DNA of 64,000 nucleotides from Pseudofulvibacter geojedonensis (GCF_042675745.1 NZ_JBHTJM010000008.1:186001-250000), one strand, 5' to 3'. Shown: positions 34,550 to 42,810, numbered from the stretch's first letter. Translations and numbers: made by a program. Notes: generated by a model not told the origin, from the letters alone.

Positions 34550-35227
34550 ATGAAGAATATCTTAATTATAGGAGGTAGTAAGGGTATAGGTGCAGCAATA
34601 ATTGAAGAATTAAAAAGTAGTTGTAATATTATCAATATTAGTAGATCTTTTCCAAAAGAAATTAATGGTATAACACATTACTCTTTAGATGTTTTAACAG
34701 ATTCTTTACCTGATATTGATAGCCTAGATGGCTTAGTTTATTGTCCGGGAAGTATCAACCTAAAAACGTTAAGTCGTCTTTCATTAGAAGATTTTGAAAA
34801 TGACTTTAGAATTAACGTATTAGGTGCTATTAAGGTACTTAAGCATTATGAAAAAAGCTTAATGAATGCTGAAGGAAGTGTTGTTCTTTTTAGCACGGTA
34901 GCAACAAGATTAGGTATGCCTTTTCATTCTAGTATTGCTGTAAGTAAATCTGCTATTGAAGGGTTAGCTAAATCTTTAGCTGCAGAACATGCTACTAAAG
35001 TCAGATATAATGTAATAGCACCAACCGTAACTAATACAGAACTGGCTACTAGGTTATTAAGAACAGAAAAACAACAAGATAGTATCAAAAACAGACATCC
35101 TTTGAAGAAATACCTTCAACCTTCTGAAGTAGCTTCCCTTGCAACATATCTATTATCAAATCATTCTTCAGCTATATCTGGTCAGGTTTTTCCTTTAGAT
35201 GCTGGAATTACAACTTTAAAATTATAA
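34550..35227 (+). CDS. Atypical SDR oxidoreductase lacking the catalytic tyrosine
   Basis: 225 residues. The nucleotide loop 'IGGSKGIGAAII', the 'YCPGSIN' strand, Asn89, Ser115 and Lys133 of the SDR tetrad are in place. The position of the usual YxxxK tyrosine is Ile129 ('HSSIAVSK'). The C-terminal 'SAISGQVFPLDAGITTLKL' end is normal. Classical SDRs need that Tyr, so the reaction or its mechanism must differ. In context it could act on a pterin, in the manner of sepiapterin reductase, or may bind without catalysing. It lies 17 bp after the preceding gene. Confidence 0.85.
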   Translation: MKNILIIGGSKGIGAAIIEELKSSCNIINISRSFPKEINGITHYSLDVLTDSLPDIDSLDGLVYCPGSINLKTLSRLSLEDFENDFRINVLGAIKVLKHYEKSLMNAEGSVVLFSTVATRLGMPFHSSIAVSKSAIEGLAKSLAAEHATKVRYNVIAPTVTNTELATRLLRTEKQQDSIKNRHPLKKYLQPSEVASLATYLLSNHSSAISGQVFPLDAGITTLKL

Positions 35228-35229
35228 TT

Positions 35230-35760
35230 ATGAAAGCATTATTGTTAATGTGTTTGTTCTTAACTTTTAACTCAGAGATTGTTATTTGTGATTTCACTTC
35301 ACTAAAAGAAACCAATAAATGGTACCAGACGAGTGATGATGTGATGGGAGGAATTTCTAAATCTGAAATGTTACATAAGAGCGAAGGAGTTGGTGTTTTT
35401 ACAGGAGAGGTTTCTACAGCTAATAATGGAGGTTTTGCTATGACAAGACTTCCTGTTGATATAAAATTAACCAATAAGGTAAAAAAAATAGTTTTGAGGG
35501 TTAAAGGAGATGGAAAAATGTATCAGTTTAGAATAAAAGCCAATTCTGGTCAGCGTTACTGGTATGTTTATAAGTTTTTAACAACCACAGAAATGGAAGA
35601 AATTGAAATTCCGTTGGAAAAGTTTTACCCTTCTTACAGGGGGTATAGACTTAATAAAAACAATTTTTCTTCAAATACCATCAAAGAGATTGGCATATTG
35701 ATAGGAAACAAAAAAAGTGAAGATTTTAAATTAATTATAGATAAAATATCAATTAAATGA
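35230..35760 (+). CDS. CIA30-family protein, exported
   Basis: 176 residues; a short signal peptide ('LLLMCLFLTFNSEIVI') is likely. The CIA30 beta-sandwich pattern is clear: 'WYQTSDDVMGGISKSEM', 'FTGEVSTANNGGFAMTR', 'IVLRVKGDGKMYQFRIKAN', 'FYPSYRGYRL', 'TIKEIGILIGNK'. Bacterial CIA30 proteins have no firm function. It starts 2 bp after the SDR stop and overlaps the glutathione peroxidase gene by 4 bp. Confidence 0.9.
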   Translation: MKALLLMCLFLTFNSEIVICDFTSLKETNKWYQTSDDVMGGISKSEMLHKSEGVGVFTGEVSTANNGGFAMTRLPVDIKLTNKVKKIVLRVKGDGKMYQFRIKANSGQRYWYVYKFLTTTEMEEIEIPLEKFYPSYRGYRLNKNNFSSNTIKEIGILIGNKKSEDFKLIIDKISIK

Positions 35761-36290
35761 AAACCAGAATTATATTACTGATAACCTTATTAAGTTTTTT
35801 AGGAAACGCGCAAACAAACAAATCATTTTATAATATAAAAATTACTGAAATTTCTGGAGAAACTATAGATCTAAATATGTTTAGAGGTAAAAAAATCTTA
35901 TTTGTAAATGTGGCTTCTCAGTGTGGTTTTACCAAACAATACAGTGGCCTTCAAAAGCTGCATAATGATTACAAAGATAAACTTGTAGTTATTGGTGTGC
36001 CTTGTAATCAATTTGGGGCTCAAGAACCAGGTACATTATCAGAAATTAAAACATTTTGTCAAGCAAATTTTGGCGTTGAGTTTCTAATGACAGAAAAAAT
36101 TAATGTAAAGGGAGAAAATCAACACGAGCTGTACAAGTGGTTAACATCTAAAGAAAAAAATGGTGTTAAATCATCGTCAGTGAAATGGAATTTTCAAAAA
36201 TACCTTTTAGATGAAGAGGGTAAATTATTAGATGTATTTTATTCAGAAACAAAACCTAATAGCGAAAAAATTATTAAATACTTAAACTAA
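35757..36290 (+). CDS. Glutathione peroxidase family protein, exported
   Basis: 177 residues with a signal peptide (1-18, 'FLGNAQ'). Peroxidatic Cys56 is in 'NVASQCGFT'; Asn84-Gln85 in 'VPCNQFGAQEPG' and the Trp of 'VKWNFQKYL' complete the site. Cys101 ('TFCQANFG') is the likely resolving Cys, so it probably uses thioredoxin-like partners. It reduces hydroperoxides, including lipid peroxides, in the periplasm. It fits the light-generated oxidant theme of the operon. Confidence 0.93.
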   Translation: MKTRIILLITLLSFLGNAQTNKSFYNIKITEISGETIDLNMFRGKKILFVNVASQCGFTKQYSGLQKLHNDYKDKLVVIGVPCNQFGAQEPGTLSEIKTFCQANFGVEFLMTEKINVKGENQHELYKWLTSKEKNGVKSSSVKWNFQKYLLDEEGKLLDVFYSETKPNSEKIIKYLN

Positions 36291-36310
36291 CTTATTGCAG
36301 TTTAATTGAG

Positions 36311-36721
36311 ATGAATAAATCAAAGAAGCAAGATCAAATCGTATTTAATGAAGAAAAGCAACAATATGATGCTTTTTTAAAAGATTATATTACAGACATC
36401 TCTGGCCCTAAAATAGAATTACCCGACGTAGTTTCATGGAAATCCAATAATATTTACACTGCCAACAAATATTTTATTTCAGGTTTTGAAGATATTAAAA
36501 AGTCTTATGATACTTTAATGGAAGTTTATCAATACAATGCAATGATTTATGAGGCTAAATATAGTTTTGAACCAATCGTAGGTAACGTTTATCATGTATA
36601 TAAAAAAAGTGATGGTACAGTCTTCTTATCGATATTGCAGCCTAATGAATGTAACTTTAATTATGTAGGATCTTTTAGATTAAATTCAGATAAAGTATGG
36701 AAGAAAATAGAAAGAAGATAA
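36311..36721 (+). CDS. DUF2452 domain protein
   Basis: 136 residues. The 'FEPIVGNVYHVYKKSDGTVFLSILQPNEC' segment is the core of DUF2452, with 'PKIELPDVVSWKS' upstream. It is predicted soluble and cytoplasmic. Function unknown; DUF2452 genes are often next to photolyase genes. Its 3' end overlaps the next gene by 25 bp. Confidence 0.85.
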   Translation: MNKSKKQDQIVFNEEKQQYDAFLKDYITDISGPKIELPDVVSWKSNNIYTANKYFISGFEDIKKSYDTLMEVYQYNAMIYEAKYSFEPIVGNVYHVYKKSDGTVFLSILQPNECNFNYVGSFRLNSDKVWKKIERR

Positions 36722-37197
36722 AGTTCTTAAAACATTCAGGTATATATACACTAACTACAGACCAAATATTAAATGTTTCTCTAGAAAAAGCTTGGGATTT
36801 TTTCAGTTCACCTGCTAATTTGCAGAAAATAACTCCGAGTCATATGGGTTTTAATATAACTTCAGATGTAGATAAAAAGGCTTATGCGGGTCAAATTATT
36901 ACCTATAAAATTGGACTTTTACCGGGTATTAAATCATCTTGGGTTACAGAGATAACACAAGTAAAAGACAAGCAGTTTTTTATTGATGAACAGCGATTTG
37001 GGCCTTACTCAATGTGGCATCATGAACATTGGTTTGAATCTACAAGCGATGGAAAAACACTTATGAAAGATAAAATTTCATATAAAATTCCTTTTGGTCC
37101 TCTAGGTCATTTGGCTCAAATAATATTTATTAAAAAACAATTAGCTACAATATTTAATCATAGATATAAAACATTAGAAAAGTTATTTAATGAGTAA
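36697..37197 (+). CDS. SRPBCC (START-like) ligand-binding protein
   Basis: 166 residues. START/Bet v1-like pattern: 'SLEKAWDFFSSPANLQKITPSHMGFNI', 'VTEITQVKDKQFFIDEQRFGPYSMWHHEHWFE', 'DKISYKIPFGPLGHLAQ'. Proteins of this kind bind hydrophobic ligands and are common partners of photolyase genes in CarH/LitR-type regulons. It overlaps its neighbours by 25 and 8 bp. Confidence 0.88.
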   Translation: MEENRKKIKFLKHSGIYTLTTDQILNVSLEKAWDFFSSPANLQKITPSHMGFNITSDVDKKAYAGQIITYKIGLLPGIKSSWVTEITQVKDKQFFIDEQRFGPYSMWHHEHWFESTSDGKTLMKDKISYKIPFGPLGHLAQIIFIKKQLATIFNHRYKTLEKLFNE

Positions 37198-38476
37198 TAA
37201 AGTTTCAATATTTTGGTTTAGGAGAGATTTAAGATTTGAGGATAATGTAGGACTGCATTATGCGCTCAAGTCTTCTAATTCGGTTTTACCTATTTTTATT
37301 TTCGATACTAATATATTAGATAGTTTACCCAAAGACGATCATAGGGTATCATTGATATACGACCAGCTATCTAAATTAGATTCGATACTTAAAAAATACA
37401 ATAGTTCGTTAAAAATACTAAAAGGTAATCCATTAGAGCTTTGGAAAATGCTATTAAAAAACTTTTCTATTGATGAAGTTTACACAAATATAGATTTTGA
37501 ACCGTATGCTATAAAGAGAGATGGTGAAATTGAAAAACTGTTATTACAATCTCATATAAAATTCAACAAACATTTAGATCATGTAATATTTAATCCGAAT
37601 CAAGTTTTAAAGAACGACGGATCTCCTTACACGGTCTATACACCTTTTAAAAATAAATGGTTAGCAACATTTAATCCTGAAACTAACCTATTTGATTATA
37701 AACCAAATTTCACAAAGTTTACCCGTATAGCTTTTGAGTTTCCAACTAGAAATAGTTTAGGTTTAGAAGAAAGTCCTATTAAAATAAAACCATATAATTT
37801 TAGTCAATTAGAGGAATATGAAACTACTAGAGATTTTCCTAGTATAGATTCTACATCATATTTATCACCTTATCTAAGATTTGGTATGGTTAGTATCAGA
37901 AAAGTAGTTGGTCTTGCCTTAACCAAAAATGCTACTTTTTTAAGTGAACTAATATGGAGAGAATTTTTTATCCAAGTTTTATATCATTTTCCCAAAGTTA
38001 TAACCAATAACTTCAGGTCCAAATATGATGCAATACCATGGAGGAATAATGAGCAAGAGTTTATTAAGTGGTGTAAAGGAGAAACAGGTTATCCTTTGGT
38101 AGATGCAGGTATGAGAGAGTTAAATGAAACAGGATACATGCACAATAGAGTTAGAATGGTTACTGCTAGCTTTTTGTGCAAGCATTTATTGATAGATTGG
38201 AAATGGGGTGAAGCCTATTTTGCTAGTAAATTATTTGATTTTGAATTAGCATCTAATAATGGTAATTGGCAATGGGCTGCTGGTACAGGATGCGATGCAG
38301 CTCCTTACTTTAGAGTTTTTAATCCAAGTATGCAGCTGAAAAAATTTGACAAACAACTTATATATACTCAAAAGTGGGTAAAAGATTATAATGAGTTAAC
38401 ATACCCTAAGCCAATTGTTGAACATAAAATGGCTAGAGAAAGGGCTATAAGTACTTATAAATTAGCAATTCAGTAA
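37190..38476 (+). CDS. phrB: Deoxyribodipyrimidine photolyase, class I type
   Basis: 428 residues, a typical length. The N-terminal domain 'SIFWFRRDLRFEDNVGLHYAL' and the FAD-domain motifs 'LIWREFFIQVLYHFP', 'TGYPLVDAGMRELNETGYMHNRVRMVTASFL', 'LLIDWKWGEAYFA' and 'NNGNWQWAAGTGCDAAPYFRVFNP' are complete. It repairs UV pyrimidine dimers using blue light. It is the last gene of the operon that starts at tspO; its stop codon touches operator site B. Confidence 0.96.
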   Translation: MSNKVSIFWFRRDLRFEDNVGLHYALKSSNSVLPIFIFDTNILDSLPKDDHRVSLIYDQLSKLDSILKKYNSSLKILKGNPLELWKMLLKNFSIDEVYTNIDFEPYAIKRDGEIEKLLLQSHIKFNKHLDHVIFNPNQVLKNDGSPYTVYTPFKNKWLATFNPETNLFDYKPNFTKFTRIAFEFPTRNSLGLEESPIKIKPYNFSQLEEYETTRDFPSIDSTSYLSPYLRFGMVSIRKVVGLALTKNATFLSELIWREFFIQVLYHFPKVITNNFRSKYDAIPWRNNEQEFIKWCKGETGYPLVDAGMRELNETGYMHNRVRMVTASFLCKHLLIDWKWGEAYFASKLFDFELASNNGNWQWAAGTGCDAAPYFRVFNPSMQLKKFDKQLIYTQKWVKDYNELTYPKPIVEHKMARERAISTYKLAIQ

Positions 38477-38513
38477 TTTTGTTTAACTTTTTTTTGTAAA
38501 AGTTAAACAAAAT
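38476..38513. promoter_or_regulatory. Photo-stress operator, site B (38-bp inverted repeat)
   Basis: Perfect 16-bp arms (ATTTTGTTTAACTTTT / AAAAGTTAAACAAAAT) with a 6-bp spacer. It starts on the last base of the photolyase stop. A near-consensus -7 box (TATCTTTA, 38518-38525) follows after 4 bp, the same geometry as site A. Confidence 0.8.
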
Positions 38514-38547
38514 GTATTATCTTTACATTGCTAAAAAAAATATTGCT

Positions 38548-39516
38548 ATGAAAAAATTAATTAAAAATTATTTATTACTGCTGGTAGTAGGACTATTAAC
38601 AGTGTCATGTTCAAACGATGATGACTCATCATCTACACCTGTATCGAATACTATTGCTGACTTTGTTAGTAATAATTCTAATTACAGTTCTTTAAAAGCT
38701 GCTCTAGACAAAGCGGGTTTAACGAGTGTTTTAGCAGGATCTGATTCTTTTACGGTTTTTGCTCCAGATAATGATGCATTTAGTGTCTTTTTATCTGCAA
38801 ATGGTTTTCTTACCCTGAATGATGTACCCGATGCCGTACTAGAACAGGTCCTTTTAAATCACGTTGTTTCTGGTGTTAATATGTCTTCTAGTCTATCCAC
38901 TGGTTATGTAAAGACTTTAGCAGAAGAGAGTACTACATCTAACAAAATAGATATGTATATAAACACTTCTTCTGGAGTTCAGATTAATGGAGATGCTCAA
39001 GTTGTACAAGCAGATATTTCTGTAGATAACGGAGTAATACATGCAGTAAACAAAGTTATAGGTTTACCTACAGTAGTTACCTTTGCTACGGCAGATTCGA
39101 CATTTTCTACTCTAGTAGCTGCTTTAACTAGAGAATCTAGTTTTACTTATGTATCAACCTTAAGTACCGGTAATGGAACGAGTCCAGCACCGTTCACTGT
39201 ATTTGCACCAACTAATAATGCCTTTGCAGACCTGTTAGTAGAGTTAGAGGTTTCTTCTCTTAATGATATTGCAACTGCTACCTTAGAAGCAACTTTAAAT
39301 ACACATGTTGTAGGTGGAGCAAATATATTATCTAATACTTTAACTAATGGAATGACTGTTACAACTTTAGGAGATACATTTACAATAAACACTACTTCAG
39401 GTGTAACGTTTACAGATCAGAATAATAGATCTGGTAATGTTATAGTTGCAGATGTACAATCTGCAAATGGAGTGATTCACGTAATTGATAAAGTAATTCT
39501 ACCCCAATTGAATTAA
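38548..39516 (+). CDS. Fasciclin (FAS1) domain lipoprotein
   Basis: 322 residues from the ATG at 38548. An upstream ATG at 38512 lies inside the operator and would spoil the signal peptide. The lipobox 'LLTVSC' gives Cys21. Two FAS1 domains follow: ~34-165 ('FTVFAPDNDAFSVFL', 'NGVIHAVNKVI') and ~170-320 ('FTVFAPTNNAFADLL', 'NGVIHVIDKVI'). FAS1 proteins mediate adhesion or bind small hydrophobic ligands. Being the first gene under site B, it is probably light-induced; in several bacteria FAS1 proteins accompany carotenoids. Confidence 0.93.
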   Translation: MKKLIKNYLLLLVVGLLTVSCSNDDDSSSTPVSNTIADFVSNNSNYSSLKAALDKAGLTSVLAGSDSFTVFAPDNDAFSVFLSANGFLTLNDVPDAVLEQVLLNHVVSGVNMSSSLSTGYVKTLAEESTTSNKIDMYINTSSGVQINGDAQVVQADISVDNGVIHAVNKVIGLPTVVTFATADSTFSTLVAALTRESSFTYVSTLSTGNGTSPAPFTVFAPTNNAFADLLVELEVSSLNDIATATLEATLNTHVVGGANILSNTLTNGMTVTTLGDTFTINTTSGVTFTDQNNRSGNVIVADVQSANGVIHVIDKVILPQLN

Positions 39517-39532
39517 TTTATTTAGTTAGTTA

Positions 39533-39567
39533 GAAATGTGCATTGTGTTATCAATGCGCATTTCTTT
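39533..39567 (+). terminator. Hairpin between the fasciclin and MerR genes
   Basis: A 13-bp stem with one G-T pair (GAAATGTGCATTG / CAATGCGCATTTC), a 6-nt loop, then TTT. It should end or attenuate fasciclin transcription before the regulator gene. A near-consensus -7 box (TATATTTA, 39567-39574) follows, so the regulator may have its own weak promoter. Confidence 0.7.
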
Positions 39568-39589
39568 ATATTTATAAAAAATAAAAGTT

Positions 39590-40498
39590 TTGAGTCATAT
39601 AAGATCTGTATTTAGTATTAAAGACCTTGAAAATTTTTCAGGTATAAAGGCACATACTATTAGAATATGGGAGAAGCGTTATGAACTATTGCATCCAGAA
39701 AGAACCGATACTAATATTAGATATTATTCATTAAAAAGTTTAAAAAAGTTATTAAACATAGCTTTGCTTAATTCAGAAGGGCATAAAATATCTAAAATAG
39801 CTAAGTATGATGAAGCAGTTTTTGAAGAACATTTAAGAGAGGTTGTAAATAATAAGGTAAATAAAACACAGTTTATAAATGAGTTGAAAATTGCAATGCT
39901 AAATTTTGATGTTCTTTATTTTGAAGAGGCATACCTAAGAGTAGAAAAAGTAATTCCCTTTTCAGATATTTTTAAAAATTATTTTATTCCTTTTTTAGGT
40001 GATATAGGTTTGTTATGGCAAACAGGCTCAATTAATCCTACTCATGAACATTTTATAAGTAACATTATTAAGCAAAAAATTTTAATTGAAACACATAGGT
40101 TGCAACTCAAAAAAATAGAGAAACATGATAAATTATTTGTTTTGTTCTTGCCTTATGATGAAATTCATGATTTAGGTTTAACATATTTACATTATGAGGT
40201 CTTAAAACTTGGTTATAAATCAATAATGTTAGGCCCATCAGTACCTATAGATTCGTTAAAATCTTTTGTTAACGACAATCAAGAAGTAAACTTTATTAGC
40301 TATTTTACGGTTGAACCTCCACTGGATAAAATTCCTGAATACTTGACAGAATTTGAAACAAAAATATTAGAAGATAAAAATGCCAACTTCTATGTTTTAG
40401 GAAAGCAAATAACAAACTTAGATACAAGTATAAGTATGCCAAAAAGAATTAAGTTCTTTAGTTCAATAGATGATATAATGGAATTTTTAGAAGAATGA
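39590..40498 (+). CDS. MerR-family regulator with B12-binding light-sensor domain (CarH/LitR-like)
   Basis: 302 residues with a TTG start; no in-frame ATG lies nearby. The N-terminal MerR DNA-binding domain (6-75) reads 'FSIKDLENFSGIKAHTIRIWEKRYELLHPERTDTNIRYY'. The middle helical domain has the CarH signature W-x9-E-H (Trp143, Glu153, His154), and the Rossmann domain has E-x-H-x-x-G (Glu191, His193, Gly196), the cobalamin ligand motif. In CarH, adenosylcobalamin locks a DNA-bound tetramer in the dark and light breaks it. The gene sits next to its likely operator and just upstream of crtI. Autoregulation is likely. Confidence 0.9.
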   Translation: MSHIRSVFSIKDLENFSGIKAHTIRIWEKRYELLHPERTDTNIRYYSLKSLKKLLNIALLNSEGHKISKIAKYDEAVFEEHLREVVNNKVNKTQFINELKIAMLNFDVLYFEEAYLRVEKVIPFSDIFKNYFIPFLGDIGLLWQTGSINPTHEHFISNIIKQKILIETHRLQLKKIEKHDKLFVLFLPYDEIHDLGLTYLHYEVLKLGYKSIMLGPSVPIDSLKSFVNDNQEVNFISYFTVEPPLDKIPEYLTEFETKILEDKNANFYVLGKQITNLDTSISMPKRIKFFSSIDDIMEFLEE

Positions 40499-40499
40499 T

Positions 40500-41963
40500 A
40501 TGAAAAAAGTGTCAATTATAGGTTCGGGGTTTTCATCAATAGCTGCATCGTGTTATTTGGCTAAGTATGGTTTTGATGTAACTGTATATGAAAAAAATGA
40601 TAGCATTGGTGGTAGAGCTCGTCAGTTAAAAAAAGATGGTTTTACTTTTGATATGGGACCAACTTGGTATTGGATGCCAGATGTTTTCGAAAAGTTTTTT
40701 TCTGATTTTAACAAAAAACCTTCTGATTATTATTTGTTAAATAAACTCAATCCTGCTTATTCTGTTTATTTTGATGTACAAGATTATATCACTATAGTAG
40801 ATAACCTAGAAGAGATAGCTACTACTTTTGATGAAATAGAAAAAGGGAGTGGTAAGAAGTTAAAAAAGTTTATCAATCAAGCTCAAAATAATTATGAAAT
40901 AGCGATTAAAGATTTAGTTTATAAACCTGGGGAATCAATTTTTGAATTAGTTACTCCCAAAACTGTTGGTAAATTAAATCAGTTTTTAAGTACTGTTTCT
41001 AAAGATGTTAGAAAAGTATTTAAGAACAAACGCTTGCAAAGTATTCTGGAGTTTCCGGTGTTATTTTTAGGAGCTAAGCCGTCTAATACACCATCTTTTT
41101 ATAACTTTATGAATTATGCAGATTTTGGTTTGGGTACATGGCATCCAAAGGGAGGGATGTACGAAGTTGTAAATGGAATGTTAAGTCTTGCTAAATCTTT
41201 AGGTGTAGAGTTTAAAGTTAATTCTGATGTTCAAAAAATAGCTGTAGTTAAAAATAAAACAGTAGGTATTTGGGTTAATGACTATTTAATAAAATCTGAT
41301 ATTGTTTTGTCTGGAGCAGATTATGCTCATACAGAAAAGTTGCTTCCAGAATCTAAGCGTCAATACAATGATTCATACTGGAATAAAAAAACTTTTGCTC
41401 CTTCATCGTTGTTATTTTATGTTGGCTTAAATAAACCTATTAAAAATGTAGATCATCATACTTTGTTTTTTGATACAGATTTTGATGAGCATGCAAGTAG
41501 TATTTATGATGTACCCGAATGGCCACAAAAACCATTGTTTTATGCTAGTTTTCCAAGTAAAACAGATAATTCAGTAGCTCCTGAAGGAAAGGAAGCAGCG
41601 ATTTTTTTGATTCCTTTAGCCCCAGGAATTAATGATTCAGATAATATTAGAAAAGTTTATTTTGAAAAGATAATTAATAGACTAGAAGTACTTACTAAGC
41701 AAAAGATACAAAAGGATATTTTATTTGTAGAAAGCTTTGGTGTAAACGATTTTGTAAACGATTATAATTCATATAAAGGAAATGCTTATGGATTAGCGAA
41801 TACACTTTTACAAACAGCTTTTTTACGTCCAAAATTGAAAAGTAAAAAAGTAGAAGGGATGTATTTTACAGGGCAGTTAACTGTTCCTGGACCGGGGGTG
41901 CCACCTTCGCTTATTTCTGGAAAGTTATCAGCTGAACTAATAAAAAAATATGAACTAAACTAA
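40500..41963 (+). CDS. crtI: Phytoene desaturase
   Basis: 487 residues. It begins with a dinucleotide-binding fold ('VSIIGSGFSSIAASCYLAKYGFDVTVYEKNDSIGGRARQ') and ends with the CrtI signature 'GMYFTGQLTVPGPGVPPSLISGKLSAELI'. It converts phytoene to lycopene by four desaturations with FAD. Its ATG is one base after the regulator stop, so the regulator and the pigment genes share a transcript. Confidence 0.96.
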   Translation: MKKVSIIGSGFSSIAASCYLAKYGFDVTVYEKNDSIGGRARQLKKDGFTFDMGPTWYWMPDVFEKFFSDFNKKPSDYYLLNKLNPAYSVYFDVQDYITIVDNLEEIATTFDEIEKGSGKKLKKFINQAQNNYEIAIKDLVYKPGESIFELVTPKTVGKLNQFLSTVSKDVRKVFKNKRLQSILEFPVLFLGAKPSNTPSFYNFMNYADFGLGTWHPKGGMYEVVNGMLSLAKSLGVEFKVNSDVQKIAVVKNKTVGIWVNDYLIKSDIVLSGADYAHTEKLLPESKRQYNDSYWNKKTFAPSSLLFYVGLNKPIKNVDHHTLFFDTDFDEHASSIYDVPEWPQKPLFYASFPSKTDNSVAPEGKEAAIFLIPLAPGINDSDNIRKVYFEKIINRLEVLTKQKIQKDILFVESFGVNDFVNDYNSYKGNAYGLANTLLQTAFLRPKLKSKKVEGMYFTGQLTVPGPGVPPSLISGKLSAELIKKYELN

Positions 41964-41970
41964 CCATATT

Positions 41971-42810
41971 ATGAAATCTATTTTTGATGATGTTTCATTC
42001 GAAACCAGTAAATTAGTTACAAAAGAATATAGTACGTCCTTTTCTCTAGCCACCAAAATGTTAGGGAAAAGTATACAACAAGATATTTATAATATTTATG
42101 GTTTCGTTCGCTTAGCAGATGAGATTGTAGATTCTTTTTTAAATTATGAACAAGAAAACTTGTTCATTGATTTTGAAAGACAGCTTTATGAAGCTATTGA
42201 AAACAAAATTAGTTTAAACCCAGTTTTAAATGCTTTTCAAACCACTTATCACAAGTATAGTTTATCCTTAGAATATGTTCAAGCTTTTATGAAAAGTATG
42301 AGGTCCGATTTGCAAAAAAATACTTATCATACCAAAGAAGAGTACGAAGATTATATTTATGGTTCTGCAGATGTGGTTGGGTTGATGTGTTTGCAAGTTT
42401 TTGTAAAAGGAGATCAAGAAAAGTTTGAAGCACTTAAATATTCAGCAATGCGATTAGGTTCGGCTTTTCAAAAAGTTAATTTTTTGAGGGATTTAAAAGA
42501 AGATTACGAAAATTTAGGAAGAACGTATTTCCCTAATACTAATTTAGATCAGTTAGATGAGTTAAGTAAACAAGAGCTTATTTATGAAATAGAACAAGAC
42601 TTTAAAAAAGGTTACCAAGGTATTGTAAAGCTACCTAAAGAGGCTAAATTCGGTGTTTTTGTCGCTTATAGATATTACAGACAATTGTTAAAAAAAATAG
42701 CTAAAACCCCAGCTCTAGAAATTAAGAATACTAGAATAAGAGTAGCAGATTATAAAAAAATTGAACTTTTAACTAGAAGCTATGTAAAATATCAGTTAAA
42801 TTTACTCTAA
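41971..42810 (+). CDS. crtB: Phytoene synthase
   Basis: 279 residues. Asp-rich motifs 'VRLADEIVDSF' and 'RDLKEDYENLGRTYFP' bind Mg-diphosphate. It condenses two geranylgeranyl diphosphates to phytoene. The gene starts 7 bp after crtI. No geranylgeranyl-diphosphate synthase gene is in the window. Confidence 0.96.
   Translation: MKSIFDDVSFETSKLVTKEYSTSFSLATKMLGKSIQQDIYNIYGFVRLADEIVDSFLNYEQENLFIDFERQLYEAIENKISLNPVLNAFQTTYHKYSLSLEYVQAFMKSMRSDLQKNTYHTKEEYEDYIYGSADVVGLMCLQVFVKGDQEKFEALKYSAMRLGSAFQKVNFLRDLKEDYENLGRTYFPNTNLDQLDELSKQELIYEIEQDFKKGYQGIVKLPKEAKFGVFVAYRYYRQLLKKIAKTPALEIKNTRIRVADYKKIELLTRSYVKYQLNLL

Noticed and set aside
38512..38547. Earlier ATG for the fasciclin lipoprotein
   Set aside because: It lies in the last bases of operator site B and before the predicted transcription start; it would also put 12 residues before a normal lipoprotein signal.
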